Shown here: piece after piece, positions 21,325 to 30,811 of the stretch | How positions within the stretch are numbered: the first letter of the stretch is position 1 | Layout: the number at the start of each line of letters is the position of its first letter | From: Prostheceraeus crozeri | Taxonomy: Eukaryota; Platyhelminthes; Polycladida; Euryleptidae | Length of the DNA stretch: 64,000 nucleotides | Reading direction: 5' to 3' | Assembly (NCBI GenBank): GCA_907163375.1 | Contig: CAJQUW010007815.1 | Location: 310,001-374,000, forward strand | The notes under the pieces: model-generated | Database searches by the model: none | Told to the model about the DNA's origin: nothing | The model's input: only the letters and a program-made list of their open reading frames with translations | Program-made: the position numbers and the translations under genes

Positions 21325-21681
21325 TCATTCCTCTGCCGCGACCAACACACCATAGATGTAATTCCATTCCACTTCATTCCGGGGTTGGGATGATGGACTG
21401 CACCATCTCCGTATATCATGGAGAAGGTTAATGTCACTTTCCGTTTTTACATCTTCCTGATTGTAAAGCAGGTATTTCCATCGCATATAAATCATTTCTA
21501 ACTCTACTTTCTCCGTTAGAGATGAAAATTCCAACTTTGGACTATCATCCAGCCTTCTTTGCTTCTCCACCGTTGCCTTTTTCGGAGCGGGAGGACAAGT
21601 TGGCATGCTTGATGCAGACACTGGTGATTCATGCGAGAGAGTTAGTTGATGGCAAATCCACGACTTTGAAATGTATGCCAT
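21325..21681 (-). CDS. Unknown Polinton protein, divergent from PolB
   Basis: 118 codons, intact, from ATG 21681. The middle is Pro/Lys-rich, then a helical stretch ('EKVELEMIYMRWKYLLYNQE') and a Trp-containing end. It shares a 262-bp divergent promoter region with the polymerase gene; CCAAT boxes are present there on the plus strand. No known family recognised. Confidence 0.45.
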   Translation of the reverse strand: MAYISKSWICHQLTLSHESPVSASSMPTCPPAPKKATVEKQRRLDDSPKLEFSSLTEKVELEMIYMRWKYLLYNQEDVKTESDINLLHDIRRWCSPSSQPRNEVEWNYIYGVLVAAEE

Positions 21682-21735
21682 AAACTTGATTTCTTAGTGC
21701 TTAAGCATAAGCAAGCAACCAATCAAAATGAATAG

Positions 21736-21768
21736 CCAATGAATGTTGAGTATGGGAGTATATAAAAG
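21736..21768 (+). promoter_or_regulatory. CCAAT and TATA boxes of the PolB gene
   Basis: CCAAT at 21736-21740 and TATATAAAAG at 21759-21768. Transcription would start near 21790, leaving a roughly 150-nt leader before the ATG at 21944. Confidence 0.6.
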
Positions 21769-21943
21769 GGAAAAATATACTAGATTTCATTTGATATTTG
21801 AGCCGTATTAACGCCAAGTGAACATTTCTCACCACTCAAATACATTCTAACGTTCTAACGTTTCTGACGTGCCCTATTTTGGTTTGAGACAATTGCTACA
21901 TTCTGACTATCAAAGTGTCAGATTTTGACATAATTTCGTTGAA

Positions 21944-24028
21944 ATGGTAAGTTAAAGATTTCATCACTCATCTCCCTCAAACGTTAGGTTAATAGCATCT
22001 TTCTCAATTTCAGGCATCTACTTCACAATCAAAGCGCTCCCTTCTCGAGGAAGCTTTACAACTGTTGAGTGAAGGTAGGTTGTAAAAATAAACTAAGACT
22101 TCAATAGAGATGACAGAATGATTTCTCCTTCAGATGATGACAGTTCCAACTCAAGTGCGCAGTCGCGGGAAGCATCCAAAACATGCGCTGATTGTGGGCA
22201 TATCTTTACGAGGAAGCGCGATCTTACCCAACACATCAGACAACGTGTGTCAACCCAAACCATCATCAATCTCCCGAGGTGAGGATGATTCTATTCAACA
22301 TGTCTCCTTCACTTGTGACTTTTGTTTCCAATCTTTTGAAACATTTTTTGAATTATCTTCACACAGACTTCACCAAACACATACAAATGATAGTTATAGC
22401 AACAGCACCTCCTCTATTCGACTAACTGAAGTATCGCTCAATAATGTAGTGACAAATTACCATATGGAATCCTCAGACACTATTGCCGATTTTCCGGAGT
22501 GGTTCCATCAAACTTTAACATTGATAGATGCGTTCTTTCATAATTTAGAGCAGTTTAGAATAAAAGCGTTCATCTACTTTAAAATAAAATATGTTAAAGT
22601 TGATTATCATACTGGTGAAATAGTACAGAGGTTGGTGTTTTACATACCCTCCTCTCCTGCTACAGAGGTAGTCGATAAAGAAGCTTGGTTAAATTTTCAC
22701 ATCCAAGGACTAAAATCAAATATTGATAAATTTAACGAGCGTGATAGTGGTCTAATTTTTGATGGCATAGAATCTGCCAAGTTGAAAATTACTCTATTAG
22801 AAAGTTACCGTGGTCGAGGCTCCTTCAGTCTTTCAAAAACGTTACGAGCTAAGAATGCAGTCATTTCTGTTGATTGTGAATCACAGTGTTTTAAGTATGC
22901 GGTATTATCTACTCTCCACTATCATGATGTACAGAACAACCGTTTCCGCAGAAGCAAATATCATGAATGGGAGAATGACTTGAAGTTTGATGACTGCAAT
23001 AGCGAAGACATGAAGTTTAAAGATATAGAGAAATTTGAAAAATTATATGAAATCAAAATAGTTGTTCACATCTGGCAAGAGGGGCTTAAGGGTGTGCGTT
23101 GCAACAACCGCTCATCAACTTATGATCGGGTAGTCAATATCCTGCTAGTATCTCAAAATGATAGTGAAAATTGGCATTACTGCGGTCTTCCTAAAATGAC
23201 TTGACTATATTCCCACTTAACATCTAGAAGAAGATTTCATATCTGATTTCATATAGTATTTCATATGTGACCGTTGTATGCGCCCCTCTTGGTCAAAAGA
23301 TAAGTTTGAAACACATTATGAATGGAGTAAGCGAGGTAAACTGCAAATAGAATGCATGCCCAAAGATAAAGAGTTTTCATATGGAGAGAAAGGTGATGAA
23401 TTAAGTCCTCTTCGTGTCATCTATGCTGACATCTAATGCTATATTGATGATAACACCCATAAAGCGGCAGCCATATCATATTATGAGGTATGGCATGATT
23501 ACTTCAAAAATGAAAATAATAAAATGCACGTCTGGCAAGGTGAGGATTGTATACATAAATTCTTACAATTCCTCGAAAGCGCTGTCAATTTTCAGCAAAA
23601 ATATGATAGTGAACTCCAATGCAGATCATTGAATATGTCAGCAGATGATCAAGTAAAATTTGGCAGGTAAGAAAATTAAGGAAATGATTCTTCTTCGTCC
23701 TAAAATGTATTCTATGAAACCAAAAGACTCCAGTGACAGTATTAAGCGCGCAAAAGGCATATCTAAATCGGTTGTTGTAGATATGAAACATAGGGTCTAT
23801 GAGATGGCCTACATAAATAGGAACATAATGTTTATCAACATGACCATCTTGAAATCAAAGACACACGAGGTAAAAACTCATACAATTAGGAAGCGAGCAC
23901 TTTCAGCGTGGGAGGATAACAGGTGTTGGATAGGACATAACATATCTCTTCCACATGGACATCCTGGCACAAACATATCACCACCCAAAAGAATTAAACT
24001 CACACTACCACATTCAGGAGATGTGTAA
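21944..24028 (+). pseudogene. polB: Protein-primed DNA polymerase B, spliced, palm deleted
   Basis: Polinton replicative polymerase. Exon 1 ends at its own ATG (21944-21946); intron 1 is 21947-22013 (67 nt, GTAAGT...TTTCAG), exon 2 is 22014-22074, intron 2 is 22075-22133 (59 nt). Exon 3 opens in the frame starting at 22136 with a C2H2-like finger ('CADCGHIFTRKRDLTQHIR'); near 22260-22290 the frame shifts to the long ORF, which adds a second finger ('FTCDFCFQSF') and the N-terminal domain to 23204. A further frame from about 23281 reaches the exonuclease I region 'VIYADI', where the catalytic Glu codon is replaced by a stop. Near 23660 the sequence jumps to the C-terminal end ('EMILLRPKMYSMKP', 'KRAKGISKSVV'). 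Exonuclease II/III and all polymerase motifs are absent. About 1.5-2 kb is missing relative to the family (estimate). CCAAT and TATA boxes lie upstream. Confidence 0.85.
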
Positions 24029-24387
24029 ATAGATTCTTTCTTGAATCAGCATTTTGATGATGTTTTTTGTTGATATTCATTGTTGCTTTATGTATCGCTT
24101 TAGATTTCACTTCCTTGTGAATATATGCCTACAGTCAGTTCATTCCCACTATATCTGTGAAAAGACTTTCCCACTTTGGCAACGCTTCTTCAAAACACTT
24201 TTTCATACATACCTTTTTATTTCAATCAAATTTTACAATGACTTTACTTTGTTTTCCGAAACACTTAAGTTATGAGAGATTTGGTATCTTTCACATGGAT
24301 GCACTCATGTAGACCATTTGTAATTTTGAGAGAAATAGACGGGATAGTTTGTTTGATAACAGGATGGTAGAAAGTAGGTTTAATTAT

Positions 24388-25880
24388 CTATTCAACGATT
24401 CCATAGGAAGCGTCTCTATCATGAATGAAATTACGTAAAATGTATTCTTTTTTCCCACCAACAGAAATAGGTGAAATCAGATCACTTTGAATGTAGAGAT
24501 GTTGTTCATGTTTATCAAGTGTCATTGGTATTCCTACACCAATCGTATATGAAGTAGCAAACTTATCTTGTAGCAATGAAAAGCCAAAGAGTTTTTTCAA
24601 ATTGTTACTCAATTGACATTGAATGTGATCACCCAGCTTCAGAACAGCACTTTGATTTTTAATTGAAAACGAAATGTGATGTGCCTTTGCATCATATCCA
24701 CTTTTCAACACTTACTTTAACTTATGTTGTATATATGGATTTATGACACGAATAAAGTTTTCAACTGTATTGTATAGACCCGGCATTGTATTGATACTAA
24801 CTTCAGTTTCTTGATAAGATTGGTAAATTTTCTTGATGCGATCACCATAGATGTTCACCCACCATTCATCATTAACTGAATCAGCTTTAGTGTGATATTC
24901 ATGAGAAGCATGAACCAAACCGCTTCCAATAATAGGCGATACATGTCTTACAAAATGACGCAAGGTTGGAGAGAAATAAACTGCAAGTTTGTCATTATAC
25001 TTCTGAATAACCAACTTATCCTTTTCAGCCATGACTTTCTCTCCATACTTCTTACCCACAGTCTCATTCCATCGTTTTACTAACTCAATAAGTGTCAAAA
25101 GCTTGACACCACGCTTTTTCAAAATGACGCGTTCTTTACATTCTACAACATCTTCATCAAATATTTTAAATTTATAATGAAATTTGTTTATTCGATTTGA
25201 ATAGATTTTTGTAACATTTGCAATAGCCATTGATTTCAGATGCAGACTGTTTCCAAAACCGAGATGTGGATAGAAATAATTTCCAATCTCAATGTAAGAC
25301 CTTTAGTAAAAGAGTGAAAACGATAGAAGTGTCTCCCGTGCCATTCATAGATAGCTAACCCATAAACATTCTGACCTTTGTTTTTCATAATAGAGGAATT
25401 GCCACTATTGAATGCCTTAATGATTTTGTCTTCATCTGATAAGCCATAATAATCTGATTCTAGCTGATTAATAATAATAAAATCTTTATTTTAAGAGGAT
25501 GACACTGGTAGCAATAGCTAATTTACAATGGTCCTCCATTCGTAATTCCACTTTCCATTTGATGTTAAATTGCATTGAAACTTGAATGCATTATTCATCG
25601 TTATTCCATCATGGGTGCGAGTAGTCAATACCATTTCTTCCAATTCATTCACATTCTGAATATTACTGTCATAACTAATGCTGGAAACACCTACTTCCCA
25701 TTCACCTTCTAGAAGTAATGGACGATTTAATTCTACTCGATAGTCTGATGGTTTATTATTGGGAAATTTATTCATAGAAGCATTACTGGGTAAGTAAATT
25801 AGAAACGAATCCTTATTTTCTCTTTCCATATCATTCACATTGGAAACATATATTTCCACACTTTTGCATAAATTCTTCAT
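24388..25880 (-). pseudogene. Penton-like minor capsid protein, second tandem copy
   Basis: Pieces in order: intact 120-codon frame 25880-25518 ('DYRVELNRPLLLEGEWEVGV', the conserved N-terminal strand), a shifted segment 25490-25231, frame 25230-24712 ('LAVYFSPTLRHFVRHVSP') and frame 24711-24388 ('HLYIQSDLISPISVGGKKEY'). The same order and spacing occur in the gene just upstream (25881-27270), so the two are paralogues. Penton-like proteins close the fivefold vertices of Polinton capsids. AATAAA on this strand near 25486, just after the stop of the first piece, may allow a short product. The end is convergent with PolB. Confidence 0.6.
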
Positions 25881-27270
25881 TCAAAAATGGAGTGTGATAC
25901 TTGTTACAGCATCTTTATGAAAAGGAATCAACGCCCCAGCATCGTCATAATTTGCAATATCAATTTGTGGTATATAGTTTGATTTCAAGTTTGTATAATG
26001 GACTTTCTGAAAAGAATGCTCAGATAGAATACTATTGGCTTTTGGTTGGTAGGGTATCATTGCTAGAAGTGGAGCTTCAACATCTCCCACACGTACATCT
26101 TCACCAATATTGGAATATATCTGAAAATAGTTAATACGACGCGATAACGACATGCTCGCACTAGCTTTTGTTGCAGTACCATTTTAAAAGTATTTTGATC
26201 AAATCCCAAAATGTCCATTAGGGTATTGTCCACAATCAGCTCAATATTTTTCTCACTTACACTACGAGACAGAACACCTTCTTTTTCAGAAAAAGAAATA
26301 TGCTGTTCATTAATGACTTCATTCAAATAATTTATAGCCAATTTCACTGAAGTGATCATGCGAGGTGTCAACACTCTTGTTTTATGTAAGATACCACCTA
26401 AATGATCTCTACACTTTCTGTATAAAGATACGGACCATTCTGTATCAAATTGATTTGAACTATTTTATCCCAGATAACGCATATCAAATTTTCCATGAAG
26501 AGCTGCAGAACGATGTCGCAAGAACTGATGAAAATCTTCTGAGCAAACCAATACCAGATCATCATCATTTAGTTTATTGATTACGATATGATTAGACCCC
26601 TTGTTGTAAGTTAATGTTATCACTTGTTCACCATCTACTCGAAGGAGATAATTAAATTTCTTCAATAGTGCTTAAGGAGTCATGTTCGTCTTTCTTGCCT
26701 TAATCACAATCTTCTTCACCAAAGTCTTTTCATTTTCGGAATAAGATCCACATAGTAGGGCTTCTCTTTATAAATTAAATTTTTGCAACCTCTTGGATAG
26801 TAATTAGCTTTATAATTATAATAGCTTGTCAAGGCGCTAGCAAAGTAACCTAAATCATTTCTTAAACTCGGAATCAAAGCAACAATCCAATCTTTATCAA
26901 CTACATGATACATATGATCATATACATCATTGTGGGGAGTAAACTCGACAATGTGTCTACATGCTTTATTCAGGAAATCAAATACGATTTTTTTACATGT
27001 TGAGAAATCTTTCTTTGGCCATGTCGGAATGTAAACTCGACATCCTTCTTCACACTGATAGGCATCTGTACGTCTCATATTAATAGTCATCACTTCATGA
27101 TCAAAAGTATAGACATAGTTACTGTGAACAACTTGGGTGACGCCTACTTCCCACTTTCCATTCAGCTGTTGTGTATTATCAATGGGAGTAGAAAAGATAG
27201 CAGCTCGATTGCCAACAAATCTATTTGTTGCCACACCGCTAAGCAAAACATGATAGAATGACATTTTCAT
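25881..27270 (-). pseudogene. Penton-like minor capsid protein, first tandem copy
   Basis: Starts at ATG 27270 with an intact 184-codon frame ('MSFYHVLLSG', 'QLNGKWEVGVTQVVH'), followed by fragments 26665-26465 ('LVLVCSEDFHQFLRHRS'), 26374-26160 ('LMDILGFDQNTFKMVL') and 26153-25881 ('INYFQIYSNIGEDVRVGDVE', ending 'VTSITLHF'). This is the usual order of motifs in Polinton minor capsid (penton, jelly-roll) proteins, about 460 residues. At least three frame changes. The start is only 24 bp from the ATG of a divergent plus-strand gene, so both must use very short leaders or overlapping promoters. Confidence 0.7.
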
Positions 27271-27294
27271 TTCGGTATTCTATACATTACCAAT

Positions 27295-27663
27295 TTGCAA
27301 AACATCATGAAGAATTGGATTTTGGACTCTCTACAATATATTAAAGTTGATCGCGATGGAAACGTTCATTTCAAGAATTCTTGTGGAAATACATCGAAAG
27401 GAATTACATTAACATGGCGACAATTTTTCAATCTTAATGATATCATGAAGACTTTGGAATATTTCAAAACGCTGAAATTCATCTCCTTGGGTAATCAAGT
27501 TTGGGCTCAACATCACAGAAATGAAATTCAAATCTATCATTCTCATCTCTCCATCTATTTCTCATTTCGCAAATGTAATTGGGAAAAATATAAAACATGT
27601 GTACATCGCTCCATTATGTCATTCATTCGACGCGAGTTCATCGCATTGCTACGCAAAACTTAA
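27295..27663 (+). CDS. Small protein, possible PC4-like fold, paralogue 1
   Basis: 122 codons, intact. 'NTSKGITLTWRQFFNLNDIM' resembles the 'KGISL...W..L' strand-helix unit of the PC4/Sub1 transcription coactivator (ssDNA-binding) family, with the preceding beta-strand 'VDRDGNVHFKN'. The rest ('EIQIYHSHLSIYFSFRKCNW') is shared with the next gene. An in-frame second ATG lies four codons in. Divergent from the penton-like gene, same strand as the TBP-like gene. The PC4 link rests on one motif; a Polinton-specific family is the alternative. Confidence 0.5.
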   Translation: MQNIMKNWILDSLQYIKVDRDGNVHFKNSCGNTSKGITLTWRQFFNLNDIMKTLEYFKTLKFISLGNQVWAQHHRNEIQIYHSHLSIYFSFRKCNWEKYKTCVHRSIMSFIRREFIALLRKT

Positions 27664-27684
27664 TCACACACCATCTTCAACATA

Positions 27685-28491
27685 ATGTCACACTCCATCA
27701 TGAAAACCAGGAAATTGGATTTCCTACAATATGTTGAGATTGATCATGAACGAAACGTATGTTTCAAAGATTTTACTAGAAATGTAAGAAGAGTATTTGC
27801 TTTATCATATCGACATTTTCAGTCTCTAAATCATATTATGAAGGACTTAAAATACTTTTACATGAAAAAACATTCACGCATAGGAAATCGCATATGGTTG
27901 CGACTCAACAAACAGCCAATTGAAATCTATCATTCACAACTTTCTACCTACTTCACATTTCATAAAGGCAGTTGGGAAAAGAATAAAAGGGAGATACATC
28001 GCTCTATTTACTCATTTCTTCATCATGAAACGTCATCGCTACACCATCGTCAACATTCTCCGACGCATCAGACTCTAAACGAAAATCGATCTCGCAACAC
28101 TACATCAACAAATTCCAAACAGCAAGAAGTATTATCCGGGTCGGCCGCAAACGTTAGTGACGAAGAAGAGCAATTTACGGAATCTTCAACTCTTCCCGAA
28201 TGGAACTGTTCAGATTCTCGGCGCCCATTCTCATTCATCAGCGCGGTTAATGCGCTTAGAGTTACAGAAACTACTACGACGGATATGGAAGAGGGAGAGG
28301 TGTGTGATGTCGAATCTGACTGTGGACAATATGGTGATCTCTACTCAGTCGAGTGGAGATGTATCGTTTTTAAACATTCATACCAGCAGTTTCAATTTGT
28401 GTTATCAACCAGAACTTTTTCTCGCGGCTCTCATCAGTTGCTGGTTACCTGTACATCTTTCATAATAGTAAAGTTATCATTACTGGACTGA
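27685..28491 (+). CDS. Small protein, possible PC4-like fold, paralogue 2 with read-through tail
   Basis: The open frame runs 268 codons, but only about the first 112 align with the paralogue 22 bp upstream ('IEIYHSQLSTYFTFHKGSWE' corresponds to 'IQIYHSHLSIYFSF'). After about 28020 the frame is Ser/Thr/Asn-rich and overlaps the TBP-like coding sequence in another frame, so the tail is probably read-through after loss of the original stop. In paralogue 1 the equivalent point is followed by TAA. Tandem duplication with a 21-bp spacer. Confidence 0.5.
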   Translation: MSHSIMKTRKLDFLQYVEIDHERNVCFKDFTRNVRRVFALSYRHFQSLNHIMKDLKYFYMKKHSRIGNRIWLRLNKQPIEIYHSQLSTYFTFHKGSWEKNKREIHRSIYSFLHHETSSLHHRQHSPTHQTLNENRSRNTTSTNSKQQEVLSGSAANVSDEEEQFTESSTLPEWNCSDSRRPFSFISAVNALRVTETTTTDMEEGEVCDVESDCGQYGDLYSVEWRCIVFKHSYQQFQFVLSTRTFSRGSHQLLVTCTSFIIVKLSLLD

Positions 28492-28565
28492 AATCTGAAA
28501 TGCAAGCAGATACGATCCTAGACTATCTAATCGAGTATGTACATAACCAGCGGATTGTAAAATAA
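28025..28565 (+). pseudogene. TATA-binding-protein-like gene (two half-repeats), broken
   Basis: ATG 28025 to TAA 28563-28565 is 541 nt, the length of the roughly 180-residue TBP core. Half 1, frame of 28025: 'YTIVNI', an in-frame TAA (28076-28078) where TBP has the Gly of 'NLG', then 'TKIDLATL' (TBP 'CKLDLK.I'), 'YYPGR', and 'LFPNGTVQILGAHS' (TBP 'IFSSGKMV.TGAKS'). Half 2: 'NLTVDNMV' (TBP 'IQNMV'), 'SFNLCYQPELFLAALI' (TBP 'YEPELFPGLIYR'). A frameshift near 28430-28440 leads to 'IFHNSKVIITGLKSE' (TBP 'IFVSGKVVLTGAK') and a final helix. Phe residues that in TBP intercalate into the TATA minor groove are only partly conserved. AATAAA (28561-28566) overlaps the stop. The gene is downstream of the PC4-like pair and convergent with the protease gene, 29 bp away. 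Confidence 0.7.
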
Positions 28566-28594
28566 AGACAATTTTTATTCCAACATGATGTTTT

Positions 28595-29047
28595 TTATTT
28601 CAAATAATTATAGAACATACAAATCGTCTTTTCATTTGAAGATGGACTACATGAAAACTTTTGAATAACAGATTTAAATTGGTGTATATGTAAACGTTTT
28701 AAAATGAAGTACAATACGAAAGCACCACAAGTTGATGAAAGTGGTTGTTGCAGTATGCGCTCATTTCGTTGATATTGACGAGTATGCTTTCTCAACCACT
28801 GCTTTGTTGGTATATTCGGAGGTTGAGCAAGAGAGTCAAATAGTTCACCACGTCTGTCTTTTCCAATAAAAACAGCTTTCCAATGCTCACCTTCTAAATT
28901 CTGTGAATGAGTGTTCAATACGATAAAGATGGGATACTGTTTTACAGTAGTCGGTAAGGTATCTAGCGAATAGACATTATCAAAAGCTTTCAACGTAGCT
29001 TCATCTGCATTACGCTGCACTTTAGTCTTAATATCGTCAGCATTCAA
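28595..29047 (-). CDS. Adenain-type maturation protease
   Basis: 150 codons, intact. Polinton homologue of the adenovirus-type Cys protease that cleaves capsid precursors. The triad is visible: His55 in 'GEHWKAVF', Asp71 in 'GELFDSL', Cys107 in 'QQPLSSTCGAFVLYF', with an oxyanion Gln just ahead of it. Shorter than typical family members (about 170-200), mostly at the C-terminus. Lies 9 bp after the major capsid gene on the same strand and ends 29 bp from the stop of the convergent TBP-like gene. One of the few Polinton genes here without a lesion. Confidence 0.85.
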   Translation of the reverse strand: MNADDIKTKVQRNADEATLKAFDNVYSLDTLPTTVKQYPIFIVLNTHSQNLEGEHWKAVFIGKDRRGELFDSLAQPPNIPTKQWLRKHTRQYQRNERILQQPLSSTCGAFVLYFILKRLHIHQFKSVIQKFSCSPSSNEKTICMFYNYLK

Positions 29048-29055
29048 CCAACTGA

Positions 29056-30331
29056 TTAGGGATTATAGTGAAGAATCACGTCACGATACTTAGTTATTTC
29101 AATACTTGAATCAAAGAATGCATAAATTAATACATTGATCGTCTCCGTTAGCGTTGTTTTGAACTCCAAATCCAAGCGAATATTATGAGGAACGTTAGCT
29201 TGACGATAAGGTGCACCTATATTGCTGTCGGCAGTCAAATCAAATGCATAAATAGTATATCCACTTTTAAACTCTTTCATTGTGAGTCCGTTGGTATCGT
29301 CTGTGTTGTAAAAGCCAAAGACATTCATATAATCAACATAACTACGCAGAAATTGATAAGAAGTAAAATCTGGTTTATAGGGTGGAGCAGGATGACTAAC
29401 ACCATGTACACGCAAAGCAATTTCACTTAAATTGTTGTGTTTGAAGTTGAAAGGATTCTTCTTGACATTACCATTGAATACATCATTTTCAACCATTGCC
29501 ACCATGAGGAGCTTTGGCGCTTCCGATGGAAAAAGACCATCTTTCATGAAACTTTTTTGATCATTAGGAATAGTAAATGTGAGAAGCTTTGTATGTTGAA
29601 TTGGATAAACAGCATTGTTGCGGTTAAGGCCCTCAGCATGTCCTCTAATTACACTTGGATTAGCCACCACTCGACAAATCCATACTGTAGTATCTTCAAC
29701 ATGAATTTCAAATTTCACAACTGAAGCAAATACATTCAACAAAAATTCAGGCTTGTTCAATGTAAGTTTGAGTCGCATACTGGTATTACAGAGTGAAAAT
29801 TTTGATTGTCTGAAGAAGTCTAAATTAAGTGGACCATATAGCTGACATACTTTATTATCTTTAATCAAAGCAGATCGCTTTACAAAACCAGTGTTTGTCT
29901 CACTATCAAATAGTGCTGCTTGATCTCCATACCATCCCATTGCTTCCATATGACTGTTTTGAGCTGCTGGATGAAACTGTGATAGAACATTCAAATATGC
30001 TTTATAGGGATAATCGCTTTGACCACCTTCCATCTGTTGCTCTCCAATAGTTAGAGACATCGCGAAATAATGTAGCCAGCGGTAAGTTGTTCATACCAAC
30101 TTTATGTGCATCTTCAATTTTAGTTCCATCTTCTTGTTGAATTCTAAACCTGACATCAACCATCGCATATCTCAAATCAATGTAATCATCGCTAGCGCTA
30201 TGAATAACAAATTCAATAGGACCAGTATTCTCAGCTGTACGAGGATGATGATCTACCATACTTGAACTAATAATATCTCTCTGTATTGCTTGTTGATCAA
30301 ACAAACAAAAGTCTGAAGTTTTGCACTTCAT
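29056..30331 (-). pseudogene. Major capsid protein (double jelly-roll), one frameshift
   Basis: Two frames, 30331-30030 and 30060-29056, make a protein of about 425 residues. The N-terminus 'MKCKTSDFCLFDQQAIQRDI' and 'DDYIDLRYAMVDVRFRI' are typical of Polinton major capsid proteins, which in metazoan gene sets often appear as 'F54H12.2-like'. The second frame holds 'YPYKAYLNVLSQFH', 'MGWYGDQ' and the second jelly-roll. The break lies within about 30030-30060, after 'ATLFRDV'; the rest is uninterrupted. Flanked by the core-type protein and the protease, the usual neighbours. Confidence 0.85.
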
Positions 30332-30333
30332 GA

Positions 30334-30771
30334 TTAGAAGTTATGACAGCGTCGTCGTTTAGCACTTGATGAAAGATTACAGCGCGCGCAACGTTTGCGT
30401 GAATGCCTTTTCTTAGTTCGCTTCTTACCATCTCCGCCCTGTTTTCTTTTTCTTCTAACATTCATTCGCTTAGGTGCTTCTTTTGTTGAGTAGCACTAAA
30501 AGTTTGCTGTAATGTTCTTAAACCGCGTTCCTTCCCACGATTTAGTAAAGTACTCTTTACATTTTTGCCACTGGTAATATCATTAACAACATCACCAGCA
30601 AAGCCGACAGCATTATTGAAAAGATCTTCCGACAGTAGATAAGAGAGGTGCTACAACAGATTTCAGCGCACCAAATATGCTACCTCCACGTTGACGGCGG
30701 GTACCGCTGTAAATTGCAGCCACGCCACTTAGATAGGAGGGGCGTGAATAAAACGATGCAGTCGGATTCAT
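30334..30771 (-). pseudogene. Basic core/minor capsid protein (pX/pVI-like), broken
   Basis: From ATG 30771: 'TRRQRGGSIFGALKSVVAPL', then shifted frames with 'NAVGFAGDVVNDITSGKNVK' and a very basic end with an Arg/Lys-rich tail stopping at 30334. A Gly-rich 'RGG' patch, a hydrophobic amphipathic helix and a basic C-terminus are the layout of Polinton minor capsid/core proteins placed next to the capsid gene, thought to be cleaved by the protease. At least two frame changes. Assigned by layout and position. Confidence 0.55.
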
Positions 30772-30811
30772 AACTTAGACCTTGACATTACAAGTTATAT
30801 CTTTGCATAAA

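Noticed and set aside
23657-23668. CAG|GTAAGA near 23660 as a real intron donor in PolB
   Set aside because: The reading on the far side is the direct C-terminal continuation of the polymerase; no acceptor is needed and the palm is simply missing.
27685-28491. 268-residue product as a genuine two-domain protein
   Set aside because: The tail after about residue 112 has no counterpart in the tandem paralogue and overlaps the TBP-like frame; more likely read-through, though kept as an ORF in the list.
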